The notes under the pieces: model-generated | Told to the model about the DNA's origin: nothing | Databases searched by the model: none | The model's input: only the letters and a program-made list of their open reading frames with translations | Source of the DNA: Spongisporangium articulatum | GTDB lineage: Bacteria > Actinomycetota > Actinomycetes > Actinomycetales > Kineosporiaceae | Assembly (NCBI RefSeq): GCF_044465595.1 | Contig: NZ_JBITLV010000002.1 | Location: 496,001 to 560,000 of the forward strand | Direction: 5' to 3' | Length of the DNA: 64,000 nt | Position numbers and translations under genes: made by a program | Shown here: piece by piece, positions 47,067 through 55,390 of the stretch | Layout: each line of letters starts with the position of its first letter | How positions within the stretch are numbered: position 1 is the first letter of the stretch

Positions 47067-48806
47067 GTGAAGAACGTACAAACCCCCTCCGGGATGCCGA
47101 TCCACAAGTACCGGCCCTACCACGAGCAGTTCGCGGTCGAGCTGCCCGACCGGACGTGGCCGGCCAAGCACATCGAGCAGGCCCCGCGCTGGTGCGCCGT
47201 GGACCTCCGCGACGGCAACCAGGCCCTGATCGACCCGATGAGCCCCGAGCGCAAGCGGCGCATGTTCGAGCTGCTGGTGCGCATGGGCTACAAGGAGATC
47301 GAGGTCGGCTTCCCCTCGGCCAGCCAGACGGACTTCGACTTCGTCCGGGAGCTGATCGAGGAGGACCTGATCCCCGACGACGTGGTGATCCAGGTGCTCA
47401 CCCAGGCCCGGGACGCGCTGATCGAGCGCACCTTCGAGTCGATCGCCGGCGCCAAGCAGGCCGTCGTCCACCTCTACAACTCGACCTCCACGCTGCAGCG
47501 CGAGGTCGTCTTCAACACCGACCAGGACGGCATCGTCGACATCGCCCTGAACGGCGCCCGGCTGGTGAAGAAGCTGGCCGACGAGATCGTCGGCACCGAG
47601 GTCTTCTTCGAGTACTCGCCCGAGTCGTACACCGGCACCGAGCTGGAGTTCGCCGCCCGGATCTGCAACGAGGTCATCGAGGTCTTCGAGCCGACGCCGG
47701 ACCGCAAGGTGATCATCAACCTGCCGGCCACGGTCGAGATGGCCACGCCGAACGTCTACGCCGACTCCATCGAGTGGATGAACCGGCACCTGGCGCACCG
47801 CGAGAACGTCATCCTGTCGTTGCACCCGCACAACGACCGGGGGACGGCGGTCGCCGCGGCCGAGCTGGGGTACCTGGCCGGTGCCGACCGGATCGAGGGC
47901 TGCCTGTTCGGCAACGGCGAGCGCACCGGCAACGTCTGCCTCGTCACGCTCGGCATGAACCTGTTCAGCCAGGGCATCGACCCGCAGATCGACTTCTCCG
48001 ACATCGACGAGGTGCGGCGCACGGTCGAGTACTGCAACCAGCTGAAGGTGCCCGAGCGCCACCCCTACGGCGGCGACCTGGTCTACACCGCGTTCTCCGG
48101 CTCCCACCAGGACGCGATCAAGAAGGGCTTCGAGGCCCAGGAGCGCAAGGCCGCGGCCGCCGGGAAGACCGTCGAGGACATCCTCTGGGCGGTGCCCTAC
48201 CTGCCGATCGACCCGCACGACGTCGGGCGCAGCTACGAGGCCGTGGTGCGCGTGAACAGCCAGTCCGGCAAGGGCGGCGTCGCGTACCTGATGAAGACCG
48301 AGTACCAGCTCGACCTGCCGCGCCGGCTGCAGATCGAGTTCAGCCAGGTCGTCCAGCGGCACACGGACGACGAGGGCGGCGAGGTGCCGCCGGCCGCGCT
48401 GTGGCAGATCTTCTCCGACGAGTACCTGCCCACTCCCGAGCATGCGTGGGGCCGGTTCGCGCTGCGCGGCATCCGGCACACGTCCGACCCGGACGCCGGG
48501 GTGGACGTGCTCGACGTCGAGATCGTGGACGGCGGGACGCCGGTCAGCGTGCAGGGCCGCGGCAACGGGCCGATCGCCGCGTTCGTCGACGCGCTCGCCA
48601 ACCTGCCCGAGAATCCTGTCGAGGTGCGGGTTCTCGACTACTCCGAGCACGCGATGAGCGCCGGCGGCGACGCCCGCGCGGCGGCGTACGTGGAGTGCGC
48701 CGTGGGCGACCGGGTGCTGTGGGGCGTCGGGGTCGACCCGAACATCGTGCGGGCCTCGCTCAAGGCCGTCGTGTCGGCGGCCAACCGCGCGGCCGGCCGC
48801 CCGTAA
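47067..48806 (+). CDS. leuA: 2-isopropylmalate synthase
   Basis: LeuA condenses acetyl-CoA with 2-oxoisovalerate, the first step of leucine synthesis. The 579-residue long-form enzyme begins (GTG)KNVQTPSGMPIHKYRPYHEQ, carries the catalytic WCAVDLRDGNQALIDPM, ILSLHPHNDRGTAVAAAELG and GCLFGNGERTGNVCLVTL (metal site HxH region), and ends in a LeuA regulatory domain that binds leucine. The start has GAGG upstream. Expression is probably controlled by the leader peptide, the protein by leucine feedback. Confidence 0.96.
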   Translation: MKNVQTPSGMPIHKYRPYHEQFAVELPDRTWPAKHIEQAPRWCAVDLRDGNQALIDPMSPERKRRMFELLVRMGYKEIEVGFPSASQTDFDFVRELIEEDLIPDDVVIQVLTQARDALIERTFESIAGAKQAVVHLYNSTSTLQREVVFNTDQDGIVDIALNGARLVKKLADEIVGTEVFFEYSPESYTGTELEFAARICNEVIEVFEPTPDRKVIINLPATVEMATPNVYADSIEWMNRHLAHRENVILSLHPHNDRGTAVAAAELGYLAGADRIEGCLFGNGERTGNVCLVTLGMNLFSQGIDPQIDFSDIDEVRRTVEYCNQLKVPERHPYGGDLVYTAFSGSHQDAIKKGFEAQERKAAAAGKTVEDILWAVPYLPIDPHDVGRSYEAVVRVNSQSGKGGVAYLMKTEYQLDLPRRLQIEFSQVVQRHTDDEGGEVPPAALWQIFSDEYLPTPEHAWGRFALRGIRHTSDPDAGVDVLDVEIVDGGTPVSVQGRGNGPIAAFVDALANLPENPVEVRVLDYSEHAMSAGGDARAAAYVECAVGDRVLWGVGVDPNIVRASLKAVVSAANRAAGRP

Positions 48807-48813
48807 CCCCGTC

Positions 48814-48880
48814 AAGATCACCGTCGGCGCCGGGTTCCGTCGAGTTCCGCTCCACGGGATCCGGCCGCCGCGCTGATCTT
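48814..48880. repeat. imperfect inverted repeat downstream of leuA
   Basis: Two 31-base arms (48814-48844, 48850-48880) match at about 23 positions, with AAGATCA at both outer ends. It begins 7 bases after the leuA stop, so it may terminate leuA. The remaining 48881-49078 shows no gene; it holds a short palindrome GCGGTGTCACACCGC (49001-49015). Confidence 0.55.
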
Positions 48881-49066
48881 CCTGGAGCGGCCGTGCCCAC
48901 CCCTGCCCGGCCGTACCCCGCCCTGCGATCCAGTGGCGAAGCCTTGTCCGGAGCCGCCCGCCCTACCCGGGCGCGGCGGCTTCGGTGCGCTCGGGTGGGC
49001 GCGGTGTCACACCGCACCCGCGCGGGCTACGCGGGTGTCGGCGCCCGCGTTGTCGGCGGCACGGGT

Positions 49067-49072
49067 CAGAAT
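49067..49072 (+). promoter_or_regulatory. -10 box CAGAAT, leaderless promoter of recO
   Basis: CAGAAT ends six bases before the recO GTG. Confidence 0.4.
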
Positions 49073-49078
49073 GGACGG

Positions 49079-49894
49079 GTGAGTCTGTACCGGGACGAGG
49101 CGATCGTCCTGCGCACCCAGAAGCTCGGCGAGGCCGACCGCATCGTCACCCTGCTCACCCGCGAGCGGGGTCGGGTGCGTGCGGTGGCCAAGGGCGTGCG
49201 CAAGACGATGTCCCGCTTCGGCGCCCGGCTGGAGCCGTTCATGCTGGTCGACGTCCAGTTGTACGAGGGCCGCTCGCTCGACACGGTCACCCAGGCCGAG
49301 ACCATCGGCGGGTACGGCCTCGCCATCGCCGCCGACTACGCCCGCTACACCGCCGCGACCGCGATGCTCGAGACCGCGGAACGGCTGACCGAGACCGAGC
49401 GGGAGCCAGCCGTCCAGCAGTTCGTCCTGCTGGCGGGCGGCCTGCGCACGCTCGCGGCGGGCACCCACGAACCCGGGCTCGTGCTCGACGCCTACCTGCT
49501 GCGCTCGCTGGCCGTGGCCGGCTGGGCGCCGAGCTTCGTCGACTGCGCCCGCTGCGGCGAGCCGGGCCCGCACCGCGCGTTCGCGCTGGGGGCGGGCGGC
49601 GTCGTCTGCCCGTCGTGCCGCCCGCCCGGGTCGGCCGCGCCCCACCCCGAGACGCTGCAGCTGCTGGCCGCCCTGCTGTCCGGGGACTGGGGGCTGGCCG
49701 ACGCCAGCGAGCTGCGCCGTCGCCGCGAGGCCAGCGGGCTGGTCGCCGCCTACCTGCAGTGGCACCTGGAGCGCCGGGTCCGCTCGTTGCGCTGGGTCGA
49801 GCGGGACAGCATCGACCTCACCGACCAGAGGCACGGGCAGCGGGACGACGCCCGCCCGGCCCCGGCGGACCTCGCCACCGGGGGTGTCGGCTGA
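49079..49894 (+). CDS. recO: DNA repair protein RecO
   Basis: RecO helps load RecA on SSB-coated DNA in the RecFOR pathway. The 271-residue protein begins SLYRDEAIVLRTQKLGEADRIVTLLT, an OB-fold, followed by a helical middle and the zinc finger CARCGEPG...CPSC around residues 158-181, then a helical C-terminus. The GTG start is fixed by the family N-terminus and a -10 box six bases upstream. uppS overlaps its TGA by one base. Confidence 0.94.
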   Translation: MSLYRDEAIVLRTQKLGEADRIVTLLTRERGRVRAVAKGVRKTMSRFGARLEPFMLVDVQLYEGRSLDTVTQAETIGGYGLAIAADYARYTAATAMLETAERLTETEREPAVQQFVLLAGGLRTLAAGTHEPGLVLDAYLLRSLAVAGWAPSFVDCARCGEPGPHRAFALGAGGVVCPSCRPPGSAAPHPETLQLLAALLSGDWGLADASELRRRREASGLVAAYLQWHLERRVRSLRWVERDSIDLTDQRHGQRDDARPAPADLATGGVG

Positions 49895-50754
49895 TGGCGC
49901 TGGGCGGACGACGGTCGCGCCGGCCTGCGCCGGCCCCTCGCCTCGAGCCGGTGGCGCCCCCGCCGCACCCCTCGGGCGAGCGGCCCCCGGTGCTGCCGCC
50001 CGAGCTGGTGCCGCAGCACGTCGCGATCGTGATGGACGGCAACGGCCGCTGGGCCAACGAGCGGGGGCTGCCCCGCACCCGGGGCCACGAGATGGGCGAG
50101 GCGTCGCTGCTCGACGTGGTCGCCGGCGGTATCGAGGCCGGGGTGAAACACATTTCGGCGTACGCCTTCTCGACGGAGAACTGGCGCCGCTCGCCCGAGG
50201 AGGTCCGGTTCCTGATGGGCTTCAACCGGGACGTGATCCGGCGCCGGCGCGACGAGATGCACGCATGGGGTGTGCGGGTGCGCTGGGCCGGGCGCCGTCC
50301 CCGGCTGTGGCGTTCGGTGATCAGGGAGCTGGAGGAGGCGGAGGAGCTCACCCGGCACAACGACGTGATGACGCTGACGATGTGCGTCAACTACGGCGGC
50401 CGGGCCGAGATCGCCGATGCGATGCGCTCGATCGGCCGTGAGGTGGCGGCCGGCCGGCTCGACCCGGACCGCATCGACGAGCGCACGATCCAGCGCCACC
50501 TCGACGAGCCCGACCTGCCCGACGTGGATATGTTCCTGCGCACGTCAGGCGAACAGCGCACGTCGAACTTCATGCTCTGGCAGTCTGCGTATGCAGAAAT
50601 GGTCTTCCTCGACGTCCTGTGGCCCGACGTCGACCGGCGGACGCTGTGGCGGGCGATCGAGGAGTACGCCAAGCGTGACCGACGGTACGGCGGGGCGCTC
50701 GACGCCGCGTCGGCGACGGAGCCGAGGGCCGGGGAGGGCCCCACGCAGGGTTGA
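49894..50754 (+). CDS. uppS: cis-prenyltransferase (isoprenyl diphosphate synthase, UppS/decaprenyl type)
   Basis: This 286-residue enzyme elongates farnesyl diphosphate with isopentenyl units to the polyprenyl carrier used for cell-wall synthesis. After a Pro/Arg-rich 40-residue extension come HVAIVMDGNGRWANERGLPR, YAFSTENWRRSPEEVRFLM and RTSGEQRTSNFMLWQSAYAE, the conserved substrate sites. Chain length cannot be read; the recO neighbour in mycobacteria makes decaprenyl diphosphate. Start overlaps recO (TGATG). Confidence 0.94.
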   Translation: MALGGRRSRRPAPAPRLEPVAPPPHPSGERPPVLPPELVPQHVAIVMDGNGRWANERGLPRTRGHEMGEASLLDVVAGGIEAGVKHISAYAFSTENWRRSPEEVRFLMGFNRDVIRRRRDEMHAWGVRVRWAGRRPRLWRSVIRELEEAEELTRHNDVMTLTMCVNYGGRAEIADAMRSIGREVAAGRLDPDRIDERTIQRHLDEPDLPDVDMFLRTSGEQRTSNFMLWQSAYAEMVFLDVLWPDVDRRTLWRAIEEYAKRDRRYGGALDAASATEPRAGEGPTQG

Positions 50755-50774
50755 CGTCAGGCTGGGAGGCCGCT

Positions 50775-52124
50775 GTGACGAACGAGCATCGGCGGCACCG
50801 GGCCGACACCGAGGCGATCGGGGTCGGGCACCTGCCCGACCACCTGTCGGGGGCCTTGTCGAGCGCCCGGGGGCAGTACGGCGACAACGATGCCCAGGCC
50901 GAGCTCCAGGTCCCGCAGCAGCTGAAGTACGTGCTGTCGGGGATCGTCGCGGCGATCGCGTTCGTCGCGGTCGTGGCCATGGCGCTCATGTGGCCCAGTC
51001 ACGAGGCCGTGCAGCAGACCGTCCCCACCGACGCCTACCAGGGCGTCACCTTCCACTCGGCCACGGTGACCGCGGTCGAGACGAAGCCCTGCTCGGCGCT
51101 CAGCGAGGACGACCCCGACGCCACCGGGGGCGGCGACGCCCAGGCGAACTGCGTCACCGCCACGGTCGACCTGAAGGACGAGGCCGGTAAGCCCGTCACG
51201 ATCAACGTCCCGACCCAGGAGAGCAAGGCCGGTCTGGGGGTCGGCGACTCGATCCGGCTCAGCCTGTACCCGGCCGCCGACGGCGAGCCCGCGGTCTACG
51301 CGTGGACCGGGTACGACCGCTCCCGCACCCTGCTGATCCTCGGCCTGATCTTCGTCGCGGTCGTGGTGGCCGTGGCCCGGCTGCGCGGCCTGGCGGTGCT
51401 GGCCGGTCTGGCCATCACGTTCGCCCTGCTCATCTACTTCGTGCTGCCCGCGTTGCGGCTCGACGGCAACGGGTTCGTGGTGGGGCTGGTCGCGGGCACG
51501 GTGATGGTCACGGCCCTGCTGTACCTCGCGCACGGGTTCTCCACCCGGACGACGGTCGCCTGGCTGGGCACGTTCAGCGGGCTGGTGCTGACCGCGATGC
51601 TGGCCTGGATCGTCACGTCGTGGGCGCACATGAACGGGTTGACCACCGAGGACGACTACGTGCTCGGCCGGCTGACCACCGGGGGCGGGCTGACCGGCAT
51701 CATCCTGTGCGGGATGGTCGTGGCGGCCGTGGGCGTGCTCAACGACGTGACCATCGCCCAGGTGGCGGCGGTCTGGGAGCTGCACGCCGTGGCTCCCGGG
51801 CTGAGCGCCAGCGGCCTGTTCGGCCGGGCGCTGCGGATCGGCCGCGACAACATGGCCTCGACGTTCTACACGTTGATCTTCGCCTACCTCGGGGCGGCCC
51901 TGCCCACTCTGCTGCTGATCGACCTCTACCGGCAGCCGTTCTCGGAGGTGCTGGCCAACGGCGAGGTGGCCGAGCAGATCGCCCGGGTCATCGTCGGTGG
52001 CATCGGCCTGGTGCTGACGATCCCGCTGACCACGGCGATCGCCGCAGTCGTGGCGGCCACGGCGACGCCGGTGCACGCGGCCGGGGTCAGCGCCGAGACC
52101 ATGCTCATCCGCCGCGTCCCCTAG
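50775..52124 (+). CDS. YibE/F-like membrane protein
   Basis: This 449-residue protein has a polar N-terminus, one helix (residues 58-78), an extracellular domain of about 100 residues with two cysteines (KPCSAL and QANCVT) and then about seven helices with VLNDVTIAQVAAVWEL and NMASTFYTLIFAYLGAALP, the hallmarks of the YibE/F family. Its function is unknown; a transport role is usually guessed. GGGAGG lies five bases before the GTG, preferred over an upstream TTG. The inverted repeat starts directly at its stop codon. Confidence 0.87.
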   Translation: MTNEHRRHRADTEAIGVGHLPDHLSGALSSARGQYGDNDAQAELQVPQQLKYVLSGIVAAIAFVAVVAMALMWPSHEAVQQTVPTDAYQGVTFHSATVTAVETKPCSALSEDDPDATGGGDAQANCVTATVDLKDEAGKPVTINVPTQESKAGLGVGDSIRLSLYPAADGEPAVYAWTGYDRSRTLLILGLIFVAVVVAVARLRGLAVLAGLAITFALLIYFVLPALRLDGNGFVVGLVAGTVMVTALLYLAHGFSTRTTVAWLGTFSGLVLTAMLAWIVTSWAHMNGLTTEDDYVLGRLTTGGGLTGIILCGMVVAAVGVLNDVTIAQVAAVWELHAVAPGLSASGLFGRALRIGRDNMASTFYTLIFAYLGAALPTLLLIDLYRQPFSEVLANGEVAEQIARVIVGGIGLVLTIPLTTAIAAVVAATATPVHAAGVSAETMLIRRVP

Positions 52125-52212
52125 TTCGTGATCATGGAAACTTCTACTCTGCCGGATGTCGGGCCCGGAAGGCCCGCGGTCAGCGCAGAGTAGAAGTTTC
52201 CATGATCACGAA
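52125..52212. repeat. 28-bp perfect inverted repeat between the YibE/F gene and zur
   Basis: Arms 52125-52152 and 52185-52212 pair perfectly; the arm core is GTGATCATGGAAACTTCTAC, nearly identical to the repeat at 42874. The 32-base loop holds an inner hairpin CGGGCC-CGGAA-GGCCCG. The element begins right after the upstream TAG, and its right arm encodes the last two codons and TGA of zur. It lies between convergent genes, so bidirectional termination is likely. Confidence 0.88.
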
Positions 52213-52628
52213 GAAGTAGGGGTGGCGCAGTCGGCGCAGGTGCCGAGGACCTCGACGACGTGGTCGACCTCGACGAAGCCGTTGTCGGCCGCGATGCCCC
52301 GGGCCCACCGCTCGACGGCGGCGCTGTCGACCTCCACGGTCTTGCGGCAGTGCCGGCAGACCAGGTGATGGTGGTGGCCGGTGCTGCACCGGCGGTACAT
52401 CAGCTCCGCCTCACCGGTGCGCAGGACGTCGACCTCGCCGTCCTCGGCGAGCTGCTGGAGCGTCCGGTAGACGGTCGCGAGCCCCACGGAGTCGCCGCCC
52501 TGACGCAGCATCGCGTGCAACTGCTGGGCGCTGACGAAAGCGTCCGTGCCGTCGAGGGCGTGCGACACCGCTGCCCGCTGCCAGGTCTCGCGCCGCTTGG
52601 TGGGCCTGGTGTCGGCCTTCGCCTCCAT
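52206..52628 (-). CDS. zur: zinc uptake regulator Zur (FurB)
   Basis: Zur is the zinc-responsive Fur-family repressor. The 140-residue protein has a winged-helix domain (TWQRAAVSHALDGTDAFVSAQ; GLATVYRTLQQLAEDGEV) and the zinc-binding dimerisation part CSTGHHHHLVCRHC and CADC (structural zinc cysteines). With Zn2+ bound it should repress znuABC and itself, since it is the last gene of the same operon, and a Zur-box-like site covers the znuA promoter. GGGAG lies eight bases before the chosen ATG; a GTG three codons earlier is possible. Confidence 0.95.
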   Translation of the reverse strand: MEAKADTRPTKRRETWQRAAVSHALDGTDAFVSAQQLHAMLRQGGDSVGLATVYRTLQQLAEDGEVDVLRTGEAELMYRRCSTGHHHHLVCRHCRKTVEVDSAAVERWARGIAADNGFVEVDHVVEVLGTCADCATPTSS

Positions 52629-52646
52629 GCCGGTCACTCCCGTCCC

Positions 52647-53606
52647 TCAGTGCTCGTCGTAGTGCGCGCCGTGGGCCGCGTGCAGGTGCCCGTCGTGCAC
52701 GTAGTCGATGTGGTCGCCGTGTGCCACGGGCTCGTGCCCGCAGTCGGCGCCGTGCTCGTGCCGGTGCGCCCGGGCCGAGTGGTTGTGCCGCGAGTGCACG
52801 ACCCGCAGGGACGAGGCGCCGACCGCGGCCACGACGAACACGGCCACGGCGAGCAGGACGATCGTGCCGCCCGACGGCGTCCCCAGGTAGTACGAGGCGG
52901 TCGTCCCGCCGAGGCTGACCGCGACCCCGACGCCGACCGCGACCAGCAGGCTGGCGCGGAAACTGCGCGCCACCTGCTGCGCCACCGCGTTCGGGATGAT
53001 CATCAGCGCGCTGATCAGCAGCAGCCCGACCACCCGCATGCTGACCACGACGGTCGTCGCCGTGAGCACGGCGAGCAGCACGTTCAGGCCGAGGACGTTC
53101 AACCCGGCGGCGCGCGCGAACTCCTCGTCGTTGCTGACCGCGAAGAGCCGCGGCGCGAGCCCGACGGCCACCGCCAGCACCAGCGCCGACAGCACCGCGA
53201 AGACCACCAGGTCGGAGCCGGACGTGGTCGTGATCGACCCGAACAGGTAACTGTTCAGGTTGGCGGCCCGCCCGTCGGGGGACAGGCCGATCAGCACCAC
53301 GCCGCCGGCGATGCCGCCGTAGAACAGCACGGCCAGCAGGACGTCGGCCGTGGCCCGCCCGCGCGTGCGCAACACCTCGATGCCCACCGCCCCGATCACC
53401 GAGCAGACGAGCGCGGTCAGCACCGGCGCCGTCCCGGTGAGCAGTCCGATCGCGACCCCGGTCAGGGCCACGTGACCCATCCCGTCACCGATCAAGGCCA
53501 GCCGACGCTGGACCAGGTAGATGCCGACCACGGGGGCGGCGATGCCGACCAGCAGCGCGGCCAGCAGGGCCCGCTGCATGAAGGCGTACTGCAGGATCTC
53601 CATCAA
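52647..53606 (-). CDS. znuB: zinc ABC transporter permease with His-rich tail
   Basis: This 319-residue permease (ABC-3 family) has about eight helices, with LALIGDGMGHVALTGVAIG and VVSMRVVGLLLISALMIIPNA as family signatures. Unusually, residues 271-319 form a polar tail with 15 histidines and one cysteine, including HGDHIDYVHDGHLH and AHGAHYDEH. The same HGDH.DY.HDGH.H pattern occurs in small actinobacterial proteins thought to bind zinc. The tail probably collects Zn2+ at the membrane, or regulates the transporter. Overlaps znuC by four bases. Confidence 0.93.
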   Translation of the reverse strand: MMEILQYAFMQRALLAALLVGIAAPVVGIYLVQRRLALIGDGMGHVALTGVAIGLLTGTAPVLTALVCSVIGAVGIEVLRTRGRATADVLLAVLFYGGIAGGVVLIGLSPDGRAANLNSYLFGSITTTSGSDLVVFAVLSALVLAVAVGLAPRLFAVSNDEEFARAAGLNVLGLNVLLAVLTATTVVVSMRVVGLLLISALMIIPNAVAQQVARSFRASLLVAVGVGVAVSLGGTTASYYLGTPSGGTIVLLAVAVFVVAAVGASSLRVVHSRHNHSARAHRHEHGADCGHEPVAHGDHIDYVHDGHLHAAHGAHYDEH

Positions 53607-54355
53607 CCCACCGCCCCGGGGACGTCGCGCGTGACCTGTTGCCCCGTGGTCATCCCGTGGGCCGGCCGGTCGGCGACGACGCGGCCGCCCGACATCGTCA
53701 CCACGCGCGTGAGAACGCCGGCCAGAGGTGCGGTCTCGTGGGTCACGACGATCATCGTCAGACCCTGGGCGACCAGCTTCTCGAGGGTGCGCCCGAGCGC
53801 GACCTGGCTCTCGGCGTCCACACCCGCGGTCGGCTCGTCCATGATCAGGACCTCGGGCTCGGCGGCCAGCGCCCGGGCGATGAGCCCGCGACGCTGCTGC
53901 CCCCCGGACAGGTGCCCGATGGTCGCGTGCGCCCGGTCGGCCAGCCCGACGGCGTCGATCGCGCGGGCCACCGCCTCCCGGTCGGCCGACGTGCCGCGCA
54001 CGTACCAGGGCCGGCGGGCCAGCCGGCCCGAGGCGACGACCTCCTCCACCGTCGACGGGATGCCGCCGCCGACCGTGAGTTGCTGGGGGACGTACCCGAT
54101 GCGGTGCCGCTCGCCGCGCCCGGCGCGGCGGTGCGCCTCCTGCTCGACCCCGAACAGCCGGACCGAGCCCGCCTGCACGCGGGCCAGACCGAGGAGGCCG
54201 CGCACCAGAGTCGACTTGCCCGACCCGTTCGCCCCGACCAGCGCGATCACCTCGCCGGCCCGCACGGTCAGGTCGACGTCGCGCACGATCGTCACCTCGT
54301 CGTACCCGACGGCCAGGCCGTGGATCTCGATCGGGGGAGGGTTGGTCTCGCTCAC
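53603..54355 (-). CDS. znuC: zinc ABC transporter ATP-binding protein
   Basis: This 250-residue ATPase energises zinc import: Walker A GANGSGKST (about residues 41-49), signature LSGGQQRRGLIARAL, Walker B VLIMDEPTAGVD and switch VVTHE. The segment IGYVPQQLTVGGGIPSTVEEVV is typical of manganese/zinc-type ATPases. It lies between znuA and znuB with four-base overlaps on both sides, so all three should be made together. Confidence 0.93.
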   Translation of the reverse strand: MSETNPPPIEIHGLAVGYDEVTIVRDVDLTVRAGEVIALVGANGSGKSTLVRGLLGLARVQAGSVRLFGVEQEAHRRAGRGERHRIGYVPQQLTVGGGIPSTVEEVVASGRLARRPWYVRGTSADREAVARAIDAVGLADRAHATIGHLSGGQQRRGLIARALAAEPEVLIMDEPTAGVDAESQVALGRTLEKLVAQGLTMIVVTHETAPLAGVLTRVVTMSGGRVVADRPAHGMTTGQQVTRDVPGAVG

Positions 54356-55251
54356 GAGCAGGACTGCCCCTTCTGCAGTGCGGTCAAATTCGACGCCATG
54401 ATCGACAGGTAGTCCGTGCCGCGGGACTGCGGCGTGACGGCCTCGATCGGGTCGAGGACGTCGGTCGCGGCCCCGGTCTCGGCGGCGACGGTGCGCGCGA
54501 TGGCCGGGCTGACCAGCGTCTCGTAGTAGATCGTACGGACGTCGTGCTCCCGCACGAACGTGGTGACCCGCGCCAGCGTGGCGGCGTCGGGTTCCTGCTC
54601 GGGGGACAGGCCGGTGATGCCCACCTGGGTCAGCCCGTAGCGCTGGGCGAGGTAGCCGAACGCCTCGTGGCTGGTGACGACGTCCCGGTTCGCGCAGTGG
54701 GCCAGGCCCTTCCGGAACGAGGCGTCGAGGGCGGCGAGGTCGCCGGTCAGGCTCTTGAGGTTGGTCTCGTAGACGGCGGCGTGCGCGGGGGCGGCCTCGG
54801 CCAGGCGCTGCTCGATGTCGGTGGCCACAGCGGACAGGCGGGTCGGGTCGAGCCAGAAGTGCGGGTCGAGGCCGGAGGCCTGCTCACCCTCGGGGTCGGC
54901 CCGGTCCAGCCGGGCGGCGGCGGCGACGTCGAGCCGGTGGTCACCCGCGTTCTGGGTGGCCGCCTCGTCGACGGAGGGCTGGAACCCGCCGAGGTAGACC
55001 ACCAGGTCGGCGTCGGCCACCTGGGCGACGGCCTTCGGGGTGAGTTCCAGGTCGTGCGGTTCGGCGCCGGGGGCGGTCAGGCTGCCCACCGTGGCCGTGT
55101 CGCCGGCGATCCGCTGCGTGACGTACTGGAGCGGGTAGAAGCTCGTGACCAGGTCGAGCTTCCCGTCCTGCGCCGCCGTCCCCCCGCTCCCGCACCCGGC
55201 CACCAGCAGGCAGCCCCCCACGACACTCGCTACTCGACCCTTAGAGAACAT
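54352..55251 (-). CDS. znuA: zinc-binding lipoprotein ZnuA
   Basis: ZnuA captures Zn2+ outside the membrane for ZnuBC. The 299-residue cluster A-I binding protein has a lipobox LLVAGC, then VTSFYPLQYVTQRIAGD, the first ligand in APGAEPHDLELTPK, PHFWLDPTRL, and VTSHEAFGYLAQRYGL with further His ligands. It lacks the long His-rich loop of some ZnuA proteins; here the His-rich segment is on ZnuB instead. The start is placed at the ATG seven bases after a -10 box; two in-frame ATGs lie just upstream. Confidence 0.92.
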   Translation of the reverse strand: MFSKGRVASVVGGCLLVAGCGSGGTAAQDGKLDLVTSFYPLQYVTQRIAGDTATVGSLTAPGAEPHDLELTPKAVAQVADADLVVYLGGFQPSVDEAATQNAGDHRLDVAAAARLDRADPEGEQASGLDPHFWLDPTRLSAVATDIEQRLAEAAPAHAAVYETNLKSLTGDLAALDASFRKGLAHCANRDVVTSHEAFGYLAQRYGLTQVGITGLSPEQEPDAATLARVTTFVREHDVRTIYYETLVSPAIARTVAAETGAATDVLDPIEAVTPQSRGTDYLSIMASNLTALQKGQSCS

Positions 55252-55265
55252 GACATTCATTCTCA
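55251..55265 (-). promoter_or_regulatory. Zur box overlapping the znuA promoter and start
   Basis: On the minus strand TGAGAATGAATGTCA is a 15-base imperfect palindrome fitting the Zur-box form TGAnAATnATTnTCA. It spans the -10 hexamer and reaches the start codon, so zinc-loaded Zur would block transcription. Confidence 0.65.
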
Positions 55266-55288
55266 TTAAGAACGGGGTCGAAGGTCAA
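55259..55288 (-). promoter_or_regulatory. leaderless znuA promoter (TTGACC-18-GAGAAT)
   Basis: On the minus strand TTGACC (55283-55288) and GAGAAT (55259-55264) are separated by 18 bases, and the -10 ends seven bases before the ATG. This is one of the few leaderless promoters here with a good -35. Confidence 0.6.
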
Positions 55289-55390
55289 ATCGGCGCGCCA
55301 CGGCGCGCTGGTACTAGTACTGATGTCTCATGGCGGGTGCTACCGCGGTTCGGGGAGAACTGAGGCAACGGTTCTCACCTGGAGGAAGAC

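Noticed and set aside
42874..52212. The two similar inverted repeats as ends of a composite transposon enclosing ackA to zur
   Set aside because: Each is a complete palindrome by itself, no transposase or target duplication is seen, and the enclosed genes are core functions in usual order.
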